Source of the DNA: Amorphoplanes friuliensis DSM 7358
GTDB lineage: Bacteria > Actinomycetota > Actinomycetes > Mycobacteriales > Micromonosporaceae
Assembly: GCF_000494755.1 (NCBI RefSeq)
Contig: NC_022657.1
Coordinates: forward strand, 9,144,001-9,208,000
DNA length: 64,000 bases
Direction of reading: 5' to 3'
Shown here: positions 1 through 9,105 of the stretch, one piece after another
Numbering within the stretch: the first letter of the stretch is position 1
How the letters are laid out: each line of letters opens with the position of its first letter
Notes under the pieces: model-generated
The model's input: the letters and a program-made list of their open reading frames with translations, nothing else
What the model was told of the DNA's origin: nothing
Database searches by the model: none
Made by a program: the position numbers and the translations under genes

Positions 1-3000
1 CAGCGCCGTCCCGGTGAGTTCGAGGGCGACGGCCTCGGCGAGGTCGTCGGTGGCTCCGGCGTCCGGCTGTGCGGCCAGGAACGCCGTCAGCCACGCGGTC
101 ACGAGCTGGCGCCGCGAGCCGAGGTCGTCGGCTAGCGCCCGCAGGTCGTCCGCGTAGTCCCGGGCGGCCGCGGCCGGACCGCTGCCCAGCGCCCGGTGGA
201 ACCGCTCGACCAGCGTGCGGGCGCCGGCGCTGGTCACAAATCCGGCCGGTGTGCTCGCCAACTCCTCGACGAGATATTCGCCGACCAGCGCGTCTGCACC
301 GGCGGCCGCGCTCAGCTCGGCACACAGCTCGGGCAGGGCTGCGCCGGCCGAGCCGAACATCTCCCGCGCGCGGATCAGCGACGCCGCGCGACGCGCCCAC
401 GCCTGCTTGTCGCCCTCACCGAACGCCCAGAACAGCTGCGCCTCGGCCCGGACCGCACCGGGATAACGCAGCAGACCGGCCGCGACGCTCAGCCGCACCA
501 GCGCATCGAGGATCAGGGCGGCGTCGGCGTCGTGCACACCCCGCTCGTAACCCTCGTCGTACCGGGCCTCGGCGGCGCGGCGGACGACGGTGAGCAGGGT
601 GCCGTCAGCGGCGGCCGTCGTGACCCCGGCCGGGTCGTCGGCCAGCAGCGCCGCGGCGAGGTGTTCACCGCGGTAGACCGCCGAAGTCTCGGAGACGACG
701 GTCTGGTTCCAGAACGGCCTGGTGGCCAGGAACGACTCGTCGCGGACCGGCGACCGGTAGTCGGTGCCGGTGATGGCGAACGCCAGGTCGGGCCCGTCCG
801 GCACCAGCGTCAGGTCGATGGCCTGGGTGTTCACCGCGAACGTGTGACGGCCCAGGCGGATGGTGTTGCCACCCTCGCCGTACAGGTCGAGCCGGTCGCG
901 CAGGGACCGGCCGGCCTCCTGCCGGGCCGCCTTGACCCGCCCGTCCAGCTCTTCGGCCCGGACGGTGTCCCCGAGGGTACGCAGCTCGCCCGCGACCGAC
1001 CGCAGCTTGCCGACCATCGGATCGGTGGCGAAGTAGGTGTTGACCTCGTCGAGCGTGGCCAGCCCGGCCACCCGGCGCTGCACGCTGGCCAGGGTGCGCT
1101 GCGCCGAGTCGACCAGCCGGTCCGCACGCCGGGCACGGTCGTCCAGCAGGGCCTGGCGACGGGCGGCGAAGGCCTCGTAGACCTCGGACCGCTTCGCGCT
1201 GAGCTGGTCCACGAAGTCGTCGAAGTCGCCGAACCGCGACTCCAGCGCCTCGACCTGCAGCATCAGCTTGGCGACCTGCTCGTCGCTGTGTTCCGGGGTG
1301 TCCGCGGCGGACAGTCCGGCGGTCACCGACTGGCCGAGCAGGGCGAACTCGGCGGCGAACGCGGCCCGTCCCTCGACCGCGGCGAGCTCGCGCCGGCGCG
1401 AGTCGAGGGTGGCCCGGGCGCGGTTGACCCCGCCGAGCACCTCGCCGATCCGTTCCAGGATCGCGATCCGCACGGTGGCGTCGGCGATGTCGAGGCCGCC
1501 CACCACGTCGGTGACCACCTGGAGACCATCGGCCTGCTCGGTCAGCCGCTCGCCGACCGGCGCCGCCTCGGCCACCGTGGCGATCCCGGCCGCGTCGGCG
1601 ACGAGCTGCTCCACCGACTGTTGGTAACCCGCGAACGCGTCCTCACGCTGCAGGAACTCGACGGCCCGCCGTGCGGTGGAGTCCACCTCGGCGGCGAGCT
1701 CGTGCTCCAGGCCGTCGAGGCGGGACAGGTCGACGTACCGCACCTCGCGCAGGGTCACGACGCGGCCCTGGGCCTGGCGCAGTGTGGCGAGCTGCCGGAT
1801 CCAGGCGTCGGTGGTGGTCGGCACCTCACCGCGGGCCCGGCGGATGAGAGACGTCGTCGCGGCGTCGGCCTCGTCGACGGCCGCCGCGGCCTGCGCGGTG
1901 AGGGCCTGCACGGACTCGTACTCGTCCAGCACCTGCTCGGCGGTGGCGCGTACCTCGGAGAGCGGGGTGCGCAGATCGCCCAGCTCGCGTTCGCCGAGCC
2001 AGTGGTAGTGGTCGAAGAGCCGGGTGCAGGCGGCGATGATCGCCTCGAAGACCGCCGTGGACGGGGTCATCTCGTCGACCATCCGGGCCACGGACAACGC
2101 GTCGGCGATGCCCCGGACCAGGTCGGCGTTGCCGACTCGGTCGAGCGGCCCGGTGCCGACGGGCTGCGCCGCGGCGTACGTGTCCGAGACGTAGGGCGTC
2201 TGCCACACCTGCATCGGGTGCACCCGCGACGGCTCGTCCGACAGGTGCCGGAAGGCGATCAGCGTGCCGTCGTCGAAGAACGAGTAGCCGTGGCAGGTGA
2301 TCGGCGTCGCGACCTCCTTACGGATGACGTTGTACGGAAGCAGCAGGTAACGCCCGGCCGCGCGGGCGTGGAAGACGTAGAGCACGTCCTCGCCGTTGAC
2401 CGACCGCACCACCCGCTCGAACTCGAGCTCGTCGACATCCGCGTCGAACGTCTTGGCCAGACCCGTGGCCAGGTAGTAGCCGCCGGGGAAGATGACACCC
2501 TGGTCCTCGGGCAGCCGCTGACAGGCCTGACCGATCCCGTCGAGGCGCTGCACGTCCCGGGTCCGCGTGTTGAAGACCAGATAGCGGTGCTGAGTTTCCT
2601 TGTACGGCAGGACACGCAGCAGGATCAGCGGGCCGATCCGGGCGTACGAGATCTCCGCGTCGGCCAGGCTCTGCAGCGGCTCGTCGACGGGCTCGGAGAA
2701 GACGCCCTCGCCGTCCTCGGTGTTGTTCTCGACCTTGATGGTGAGCGTGCCGCCGACCGTCTCCACGAAGACCTCGTCCTCGATGGACACGTGCGGGTGC
2801 CGGCCCAGGACGTGCTGCTCGCGGGTCGTCAGCCGCCACTCGAAGTCGTGCGACGGCGGGAACACGTGGTCACGCTCGCCGCGGTTGTCGACGTAGGACA
2901 CCGAGCCGTCGGTGCCGACCTTCCAACGCAGCACCTTGAGGTCGTCCGGGCGGGCGCCGGTCTGGAAGACGGCCAGGAGCAGCCCTTCCAGCCGGCGCAG

Positions 3001-3426
3001 CTGCAGCAGGTGCGTCTCGCGGTAGTAGCGGTACAGCTCCGCGAAGTCGCGTTCGAAGACCGGGTCGTCGAGCAGCCCGGGCAGCGCCGCGCCGGAGTCG
3101 AAGCGGAACGCCTCACCGTCACGGCCGAACCCGTGCACGGAGAAGACGTCCGAGATCGCCGTCTCCGTCTTCAGCCCGATGAAAACGTTGTACCCGAACA
3201 GCATCGTGCCGCCGACCTGCACGATGTCCCGGGGCACGCAGTTGTTCTCGGTGCGGATGCGCTCGGTGCCGAGCAGCCGCATCTGCTGCCCGCCGAAGGT
3301 CTCCACCCGGCGGGCGTTCAGCGTCTCCGCGCGTTCGGCCAGCTCCTTGGCCTGGGTGCCCAGCCGGCCGCGCAGCACCTCGTAGGTGCCGGCGTCCAGG
3401 GCGCCGGTGTCGAGGACGGCCGTCAC
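1..3426 (-). CDS. Large coiled-coil 'DNA repair ATPase'-type protein, C-terminus cut by window edge
   Basis: The gene runs leftwards off the window; 1142 codons are visible. GTG at 3426 is chosen because GTGA overlaps the TGA of the flotillin gene by 4 bases, implying translational coupling. The N-terminus (VLDTGALDAGTYEVLRGRL...) and a stretch near residue 55 (NNCVPRDIVQVGG) match what I remember of the actinobacterial family annotated 'DNA repair ATPase', usually over 1600 residues. The middle third is charged and probably coiled-coil, SMC-like. I see no Walker A motif in the visible part, so any ATPase domain would lie outside the window. The name rests on family resemblance; neighbours suggest a role with the membrane flotillin rather than classical DNA repair. 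Confidence 0.8.
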   Translation of the reverse strand, partial: MTAVLDTGALDAGTYEVLRGRLGTQAKELAERAETLNARRVETFGGQQMRLLGTERIRTENNCVPRDIVQVGGTMLFGYNVFIGLKTETAISDVFSVHGFGRDGEAFRFDSGAALPGLLDDPVFERDFAELYRYYRETHLLQLRRLEGLLLAVFQTGARPDDLKVLRWKVGTDGSVSYVDNRGERDHVFPPSHDFEWRLTTREQHVLGRHPHVSIEDEVFVETVGGTLTIKVENNTEDGEGVFSEPVDEPLQSLADAEISYARIGPLILLRVLPYKETQHRYLVFNTRTRDVQRLDGIGQACQRLPEDQGVIFPGGYYLATGLAKTFDADVDELEFERVVRSVNGEDVLYVFHARAAGRYLLLPYNVIRKEVATPITCHGYSFFDDGTLIAFRHLSDEPSRVHPMQVWQTPYVSDTYAAAQPVGTGPLDRVGNADLVRGIADALSVARMVDEMTPSTAVFEAIIAACTRLFDHYHWLGERELGDLRTPLSEVRATAEQVLDEYESVQALTAQAAAAVDEADAATTSLIRRARGEVPTTTDAWIRQLATLRQAQGRVVTLREVRYVDLSRLDGLEHELAAEVDSTARRAVEFLQREDAFAGYQQSVEQLVADAAGIATVAEAAPVGERLTEQADGLQVVTDVVGGLDIADATVRIAILERIGEVLGGVNRARATLDSRRRELAAVEGRAAFAAEFALLGQSVTAGLSAADTPEHSDEQVAKLMLQVEALESRFGDFDDFVDQLSAKRSEVYEAFAARRQALLDDRARRADRLVDSAQRTLASVQRRVAGLATLDEVNTYFATDPMVGKLRSVAGELRTLGDTVRAEELDGRVKAARQEAGRSLRDRLDLYGEGGNTIRLGRHTFAVNTQAIDLTLVPDGPDLAFAITGTDYRSPVRDESFLATRPFWNQTVVSETSAVYRGEHLAAALLADDPAGVTTAAADGTLLTVVRRAAEARYDEGYERGVHDADAALILDALVRLSVAAGLLRYPGAVRAEAQLFWAFGEGDKQAWARRAASLIRAREMFGSAGAALPELCAELSAAAGADALVGEYLVEELASTPAGFVTSAGARTLVERFHRALGSGPAAAARDYADDLRALADDLGSRRQLVTAWLTAFLAAQPDAGATDDLAEAVALELTGTAL

Positions 3427-5462
3427 TGCTGGGCCACCACCGTGCCGTTGGCCGGTACCGGCGTACCGGTCAGGGCCGAGACCTTGGTGTCGGCGACGCC
3501 GAGCTTCTTCGCCGCGGCGAGGAGCTCACGCAGCTTGCCCGAGTCGGCGCCACCGGCCTTGATCTGCTGGGTGAGGAACGCGGCAAGCGTCAGGTTGGCG
3601 ACGTCGCCGGTCGACACCGAGCCGAGCAGGCGGCCCAGGTCGTCGGCGATGTTCGCCGAGCCGTCCAGGTAGCGCGAGCCGAGACCCTGGGCGACGGTCG
3701 AGTGCTCGACGAAGCCGTCGAGGCTCTTGCCCATGGTGATCGAGCCGAGCAGCTTGTCGAAGAAGACAGAGTCCCCGCCGACAATGTCGATGTTCGCCTT
3801 TTCGAGACCGGCCGCGACCACCATGGCCTGCGACTCGGCGATCTCCTTGTGGACGTTGATGCCGGCGAGCCGGATCTCCTTCTCCATCTCGAGCCGGAGG
3901 CGGTACTCCTCGTGCTCGCGGGTCGCGTCGTCCAGGGCGCCCATCGCGGCGGCCTTCTCGGTGAGACCCTCGGCCTCGCCCTTCAGCTTCTCGCGGATCG
4001 CCTCGGCGGCAACCAGGGCGCGCTCGCGCTCGACGGCGGCCTCGGCGCGGCCGGTCTTCTCGACCACCTCGGCGTTGCGCTCCCGGACCTGCACGTCGGC
4101 CAGGCCGGCGGCGGCCGCCTCGGCCTGCGTGCCCTCGGCCAGACGGATCTTGGCGCGGGCGTCCAGCTCGGCGGTCTGCTGACGGGCCTCGGCCAGCAGC
4201 AGTTCCTCGCGGGCCTTGAACTTCGCGGCGGTCTCCGCGGCCTCGGCGGCCTTGATGTCCTTGACCAGGTGCTCCTGGGCCTCGGCCTCGGCCGCGATGA
4301 TGATGGCCTGGCGGGTGCGCTCGGCCTCCTCGACGACGCGGAGGCGCTTGATGTTCTCCTCCTGCTCGGCGACGGTCTTCTCGACGGCGATGCGCTCGCG
4401 GATCACCTCGGCGATCGCGCGCTTCTCACCCTCGACCTCCTTGTTCTTGGCGATCGTGGAGAGCTCGGTCTCGCGCTCGCGGCCGATGACCTCGAGCATG
4501 CGGTCCTTCTCGATGCGCTCGGTCTCGATCGCGATGACCCGCTCGCGGTTCTTCTCCGCGACCGCGATCTCCCTGTTCTTGTTCTCCTGCTGCACACCCA
4601 GCTGCTGGGCCGTCCGCAGGTTTGCACCCTCGGAGCGGAGGCGCTCCTCGGCGTGGGCCAGGGCGATCTCGGCCTCCTCGCGGGCGCGGATGGTCTCGAT
4701 CTCGCGGCGCTGCTTGATCTCCGCGTCGGCCTGCCGGCGTTCCAGCTCGAGGATGGCTTCCCGGGCGTCGACGTTTTGCCGGGTCAGCTCCTTCTCCTCG
4801 TTGCGGCGGAAGTCGTTGGTGCGGACCGCCTCGATCGCGGTCAGCTCGGTGATCTTCCGGATGCCCTGGGCGTCCAGGATGTTCTTGGGGTCGAGCGAGA
4901 TCATCGGCGTCTGCTCGAGGAAGTCGATGGCCGCGTCCTCGAGGCTGTAGCCGTTGAGGTCGGTGCCGATGACCTCGATGATCTGGTCCCGGAACTCGTT
5001 GCGCTTGGTGTAGAGGTCGACGAAGTCGAGCTGCTTGCCGACCGTCTTGAGCGCCTCGGAGAACTTCGCACTGAACAGCTCCTGCAGCGTGGTCTCGCTG
5101 CTGGCCCGGGTGGTGCCGATCGCCTGCGCGACCTTGATGACGTCCTCGGTGGTCTTGTTGACCCGCACGAAGAACGTGATCCGGATGTCGGCGCGGATGT
5201 TGTCGCGGCAGATCAGGCCCTCACGGCCGGTCCGCGCGATCTCGATGGTCTTCACCGAGATGTCCATGATCTCGGCCTTGTGCAGCACGGGCAGCACGAC
5301 GGCACCGGTGAAGGTGACGTCGACCCGGCGCACCTTCGACACGATGAGCGCCTTGCCCTGCTCCACCTTGCGGAACATGCGGCTGAGGAAGAAGACGACG
5401 CCGAGCAGGATGAGAAGCACGACGGCGATGAGCACACCGAATCCGGTGGAGATCACGTCCAT
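3423..5462 (-). CDS. Flotillin-like SPFH domain protein
   Basis: 679 residues. One N-terminal membrane segment (about residues 8-27) is followed by an SPFH/prohibitin domain (about 30-200, including DNIRADIRITFFVRVN) and a very long Glu/Ala/Arg-rich coiled coil (about 200-530). The C-terminus is flotillin-type. Flotillins oligomerise at the inner membrane and organise membrane microdomains. The layout matches the YqiK subgroup. The gene is second of three in a leftward operon: about 20 bases behind the OB-fold membrane gene and overlapping the large ATPase-like gene by 4 bases. YqiJ (OB-fold)-YqiK (flotillin) pairing is known from other bacteria; the coupled ATPase-like partner is the actinobacterial variation. 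Confidence 0.93.
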   Translation of the reverse strand: MDVISTGFGVLIAVVLLILLGVVFFLSRMFRKVEQGKALIVSKVRRVDVTFTGAVVLPVLHKAEIMDISVKTIEIARTGREGLICRDNIRADIRITFFVRVNKTTEDVIKVAQAIGTTRASSETTLQELFSAKFSEALKTVGKQLDFVDLYTKRNEFRDQIIEVIGTDLNGYSLEDAAIDFLEQTPMISLDPKNILDAQGIRKITELTAIEAVRTNDFRRNEEKELTRQNVDAREAILELERRQADAEIKQRREIETIRAREEAEIALAHAEERLRSEGANLRTAQQLGVQQENKNREIAVAEKNRERVIAIETERIEKDRMLEVIGRERETELSTIAKNKEVEGEKRAIAEVIRERIAVEKTVAEQEENIKRLRVVEEAERTRQAIIIAAEAEAQEHLVKDIKAAEAAETAAKFKAREELLLAEARQQTAELDARAKIRLAEGTQAEAAAAGLADVQVRERNAEVVEKTGRAEAAVERERALVAAEAIREKLKGEAEGLTEKAAAMGALDDATREHEEYRLRLEMEKEIRLAGINVHKEIAESQAMVVAAGLEKANIDIVGGDSVFFDKLLGSITMGKSLDGFVEHSTVAQGLGSRYLDGSANIADDLGRLLGSVSTGDVANLTLAAFLTQQIKAGGADSGKLRELLAAAKKLGVADTKVSALTGTPVPANGTVVAQQ

Positions 5463-5482
5463 GGGTGAGTCCTTTGATGTCG

Positions 5483-6073
5483 TTACTGGTCAGGGCTCGT
5501 GGCGATGTCGGCCGGGACGACCCAGAAGAATTCGCCGTCGGGATCCACGTCGTAGAGCAGGGCGATGCTGCCGGCGCGCAGGTCGTCGGTGCCGGCCTGA
5601 CGGACCTGGACGATGGCGGAGGAACCGTCGCGCGAGTGCACCTCCGCCTGGCCGAAGGTCGCGGTGACCCGGCCGGTGCGGATGATGCCGGTGAGGCCGA
5701 CGAAGTCGGCGCGGGAAGGCTCGGAGCCCTGAGGCATGAGCCGCCGGAGCAGCATCACGCCGAGCCGGGTGATCACCCAGGCGGCGACCAGGGCGCCGGC
5801 CAGGACGAGCGCGGCCGGGATCGCCCCGAGCAGCTCCCCGCCGGCCAGCGCGGCGAACCAGGCGACCGCGATCAGCAGGGAGAGAACCACCGAGGCGGGC
5901 ACGCCGCCGAGTCCGAGGAAGCCGAGGAAACCGCCTGCGTCGCCACCGTCACCGTCGCCGTCCGGATCGGCGCCGCCGACGATGACCACGAGCCAGTACC
6001 CGATGACGACCACGAGGAGCGGGGTGAAGATGACGGCGGGGAAGCTGAGTGCAGCCTCGAAGAACCCGCCCAT
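5483..6073 (-). CDS. OB-fold membrane protein, NfeD/YqiJ-like flotillin partner
   Basis: 196 residues from ATG at 6073, preceded by a G-rich Shine-Dalgarno stretch. The frame stays open upstream, but codon use there is not gene-like. Three hydrophobic stretches (about residues 5-30, 50-75 and 80-105) precede a soluble C-terminal domain of about 80 residues (VGLTGIIRTGRVTATFGQAEVH...), the expected size and composition of the OB fold in NfeD/YqiJ proteins. An acidic Asp/Gly loop lies between the first two membrane segments. NfeD-type proteins pair with SPFH proteins in the membrane; here the flotillin follows immediately in the same operon. Confidence 0.85.
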   Translation of the reverse strand: MGGFFEAALSFPAVIFTPLLVVVIGYWLVVIVGGADPDGDGDGGDAGGFLGFLGLGGVPASVVLSLLIAVAWFAALAGGELLGAIPAALVLAGALVAAWVITRLGVMLLRRLMPQGSEPSRADFVGLTGIIRTGRVTATFGQAEVHSRDGSSAIVQVRQAGTDDLRAGSIALLYDVDPDGEFFWVVPADIATSPDQ

Positions 6074-6529
6074 GTATCCGCCCCGTTTCCCCATGTCACC
6101 GCAACCGTCTGTTCCCTTGCGGTGACGTCGATGATGACAGCCCGCGTCAATTCGCGGCGTCCCCTCTTCAGCTTGTTCACAGCGGGGACAGCCCAATTTG
6201 TGACGCTGCGTCACTGCAGATGACCCAGGGCGACGACTGACGGCTCAAACGGTCGTCGCTACCGAGCGTCATCAAATCCTCGCTTGCGCGTACGAGATGT
6301 CCCGGCCTGGGGTCGGTGTCCTGACGCCCGGTGACCGCGTGTTTTGCCGGATTGCGCCGGGTATGCGATGCCTGAGATGTCTGGGTTAGGCCGAATGGTC
6401 AGTTCGGCTCGGCAGTCCGGTCGGCGGTCTTGAATCACGCTGGGTGACGTCTTAATGTCCTATTACGTCCAAGAGCGCGGCGCTGTAACCGCGGTCGACA
6501 ACACGAGCAGTGACGAAGGGAGGCGAGTG
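6074..6529. promoter_or_regulatory. Divergent intergenic region with a perfect palindrome
   Basis: 456 bases between the divergent flotillin operon and exopolysaccharide cassette. No convincing gene. GTGACGC-T-GCGTCAC at 6200-6214 is a perfect inverted repeat with one central base, a plausible regulator site. A second looser inverted repeat (GACGT...ACGTC, about 6446-6470) lies about 60 bases before the glycosyltransferase start. Both operons must be transcribed outwards from here; exact promoters are not assigned. Confidence 0.45.
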
Positions 6530-7876
6530 ATGACGGCAGCCCACAGCTGGTACCTGGTGGTCGTCGGATACGCGATCATGCTGGCCTGGCCTGTCTCGAC
6601 GCTGGCCCTGGTGAGTTTTGCCGTCCGCTACGTCGCGTCACACCGCAGCGTTGTTGTCGGCAAGGCCCTCGAGCACGGCGACGGCACACCGCAGCACTTC
6701 TGGATCATCGTGCCGGCCCTGAACGAGGAAGTGGTCGTCGGCAACACGGTCAACGCCGCGCTGCGCCTCAGCGGCCCCGGCGGCACACTCGCCCGGGTGC
6801 TCGTCGTGGACGACGGCTCGGACGACCGCACACCCGAGGTGCTCGCCGCGATCGACCACCCCCGGCTCCAGGTCCTGCGCCGCGAGCTGCCGAACGCCCG
6901 CAAGGGCAAGGGTGAGGCGCTCAACGCCGCCTACCGCTACATCGCCGAGCGCACCGCCGAGGCCGGCATCAGCCCGGACAAGGTGGTCATCGGCATCATC
7001 GACGGCGACGGGCAGGGCAGCCACAACATCCTGCTCGAGGTGTCCCGGATGATGCGTGACACCAAGATCGGCGCGGTTCAGGTGCAGGTCCGGATCCGCA
7101 ACCGCAACAAGCTCCTCGGCGCGGTGCAGGACCTGGAGTTCGGCGCGATCGTCAACGCCTGCCAGACCCTGCGGGACACGATCGACACCGTCGGCCTCGG
7201 TGGCAACGGGCAGTTCACCCGGCTCTCCGCGCTGCTCGCCCTCGGTGACGCACCCTGGTCCGCCTGCCTCGTCGAAGACCTCGAGCTCGGGCTGCGGATG
7301 CACCTCGACGGCGTCGGCATCCGGTACACCTCACGCGCCTCCGTGACCCAGCAGGCCGTCGTCGACCTGCGCCGGCTCACCCGGCAGCGCACCCGCTGGG
7401 CCCAGGGCAACATCCAGTGTGTCCGGTACCTGCGGCAGCTGATGGCCTCCAAGCGGATCAGCACCACCTCGCTGCTCGAGGTCATGCACTACCTGATCTC
7501 CCCCTGGATCAACGCCGTGGTCACGGTTGTCCTCCTGGTCGCGGTCACCGTCGCGACGGCGGGTCTGCTGATCGGCCACCCGGTGCCCTACCTGCACACC
7601 TGGGGTGCGCTGGGCGTCAGCGGCGGTACCTGGTTCGCCGTCACGTTCTTCCCCGGCTTCGTCTGGGCGCTGGTGCACCGGTACCGGCTCCACGACGAGT
7701 CCCTCGGCCGGCTGCTCACCGCCGCGGCCGCGTACCCGATCTTCCTGCTCCTCGGTCTGGTCGCGACCTACCGCGCCATCGGACGGCAGGCCAGCGGCCG
7801 CCAGGCCTGGGCCAAGACCGAACGGCTCGCCGAAGAGCCGCTGCCGCAGCACCTGCAAGTCGCACTCGCCGCCTGA
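6530..7876 (+). CDS. Processive family-2 glycosyltransferase (polysaccharide synthase type)
   Basis: 448 residues. ATG 6530 is chosen because GGGAGG lies about 6 bases upstream. There is an N-terminal membrane segment, then a GT-A catalytic domain with VDDGSDD, the DxD-like IDGDG, GGNGQ, VEDLELG and the QxxRW motif (QRTRWAQG). Several membrane segments follow (about residues 330-430). This is the pattern of processive inverting synthases (NodC, hyaluronan, PgaC-type) that polymerise and export a UDP-sugar chain. It is followed after 32 bases by a UDP-GlcNAc 2-epimerase and then a secreted deacetylase-like gene, suggesting a GlcNAc- or ManNAc-containing polymer. The exact sugar cannot be read from sequence. 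Confidence 0.88.
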   Translation: MTAAHSWYLVVVGYAIMLAWPVSTLALVSFAVRYVASHRSVVVGKALEHGDGTPQHFWIIVPALNEEVVVGNTVNAALRLSGPGGTLARVLVVDDGSDDRTPEVLAAIDHPRLQVLRRELPNARKGKGEALNAAYRYIAERTAEAGISPDKVVIGIIDGDGQGSHNILLEVSRMMRDTKIGAVQVQVRIRNRNKLLGAVQDLEFGAIVNACQTLRDTIDTVGLGGNGQFTRLSALLALGDAPWSACLVEDLELGLRMHLDGVGIRYTSRASVTQQAVVDLRRLTRQRTRWAQGNIQCVRYLRQLMASKRISTTSLLEVMHYLISPWINAVVTVVLLVAVTVATAGLLIGHPVPYLHTWGALGVSGGTWFAVTFFPGFVWALVHRYRLHDESLGRLLTAAAAYPIFLLLGLVATYRAIGRQASGRQAWAKTERLAEEPLPQHLQVALAA

Positions 7877-7908
7877 AGGTTTCCCCCTCCGAACAAGAAG
7901 GCTCCCCC

Positions 7909-9105
7909 ATGTCGCTCCCCGAGATCCACCTGATCGGCGGTACCCGCCCCGAGGCCGTCAAGCTCGCTCCCGTCGCCCTGGCGATGCGCGACGCCGGGCT
8001 CGTCGCGCCGGTCCTGGTCGCCAGCGGCCAGCACCCGACGATGGTCACCCAGGCGCTCGCCGCCTTCGACCTCACCCCGGACGTCACGCTGCAGGTCGAG
8101 CGGGGCAGCGGCAGCCAGGCCGAGCTGCTGACGGCGATGATCCGGCAGCTGGACGCGCTGTGGACCGAGCGGACCCCCGCCGCCGTCATCGTGCAGGGCG
8201 ACACCACGACCAGCCTGGCCGGCGCGCTCGCCGCGTTCTGGCGCCGGATCCCGGTCGTGCACCTCGAGGCCGGGCTGCGCTCGGGTGACCTCGACTCGCC
8301 GTTCCCCGAGGAGGCCAACCGCCGCCTGGTCGCGCAGGTCGCCGCGCTGCACCTGGCGCCGACCCCGCTGGCCGCGATGAACCTGCTCGACGAGAACATC
8401 GCCACCGGCGACGTGCTGATCACCGGCAACACCGTCGTCGACGCCACCCTCGCCGTCGCCGGTCGCCGCCTGCCGTTCGAGAACCCGCAGGTTGCCGCGG
8501 CCCGCGCCGCCGCGGCCGGTCGCCGGCTGGTGGTCGTCACCGCACACCGCCGCGAGTCGTGGGGCGCGCCGCTGGACCGCATCCTGGCCGCGGTCCGGGA
8601 GCTCGTCGAGCGGTACCCCGACATCGACGTGATCCTCCCGAGCCACCCCAACCCGGCCGTCCGCGCCCAGGTCGAGGCGGGTCTCGGCGGGCTCGAGCGG
8701 GTCACGGTCACCGACCCGCTGCCGTACCCCGACCTGTCCCGCCTGCTGTCCGAGGCCTACCTCGTCCTCACCGACTCCGGTGGCATCCAGGAGGAGGCGC
8801 CGTCGTTCGGCGTACCGGCCCTGGTGCTGCGGGACGTCACCGAGCGCGTCGAGTCGCTGCACGCCGGCTGCGCCCGGCTGGTCGGTTCCAACACCGACCT
8901 GATCGTCAAGGAGGCGGCCGTGCTGCTCGACAGCCAGGTCCGCCGTGACGCGATGACCGCGGGGGGAAACCCCTACGGCGACGGCCTTGCCGCCCGGCGT
9001 ACCGCCCAGGCCACCGCCGCCCTGCTGGGCCTGGCCGACCAGCCCGCCCCGATGCCCACCCTCGAGTCCTCCGCCCCCACCGCCACGTTCGGAGCGTCCT
9101 TCTGA
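7909..9105 (+). CDS. wecB: UDP-N-acetylglucosamine 2-epimerase (non-hydrolysing)
   Basis: 398 residues, starting at ATG 7909 with an AAGAAGG stretch upstream. Family motifs are present in order: GTRPEAVKLAPV, GQHPTMV, QGDTTTSLAGALA, HLEAGLRSGD, PFPEEANRRL, TAHRRESWG and TDSGGIQEEA. The enzyme interconverts UDP-GlcNAc and UDP-ManNAc in the cytoplasm. The length is somewhat above the usual 370-380 because of a proline-rich tail. Its stop overlaps the next start (TGATG), so it is co-translated with the DUF2334 gene. In this operon it most likely supplies UDP-ManNAc to the synthase upstream rather than teichoic acid genes, none of which are nearby. Confidence 0.93.
   Translation: MSLPEIHLIGGTRPEAVKLAPVALAMRDAGLVAPVLVASGQHPTMVTQALAAFDLTPDVTLQVERGSGSQAELLTAMIRQLDALWTERTPAAVIVQGDTTTSLAGALAAFWRRIPVVHLEAGLRSGDLDSPFPEEANRRLVAQVAALHLAPTPLAAMNLLDENIATGDVLITGNTVVDATLAVAGRRLPFENPQVAAARAAAAGRRLVVVTAHRRESWGAPLDRILAAVRELVERYPDIDVILPSHPNPAVRAQVEAGLGGLERVTVTDPLPYPDLSRLLSEAYLVLTDSGGIQEEAPSFGVPALVLRDVTERVESLHAGCARLVGSNTDLIVKEAAVLLDSQVRRDAMTAGGNPYGDGLAARRTAQATAALLGLADQPAPMPTLESSAPTATFGASF

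Noticed and set aside
196..3672. Very long open frame of over 1100 codons on the plus strand
   Set aside because: It is the antisense shadow of the ATPase-like gene on the other strand; the protein is a low-complexity Gly/Arg/Val mixture with no family motifs.
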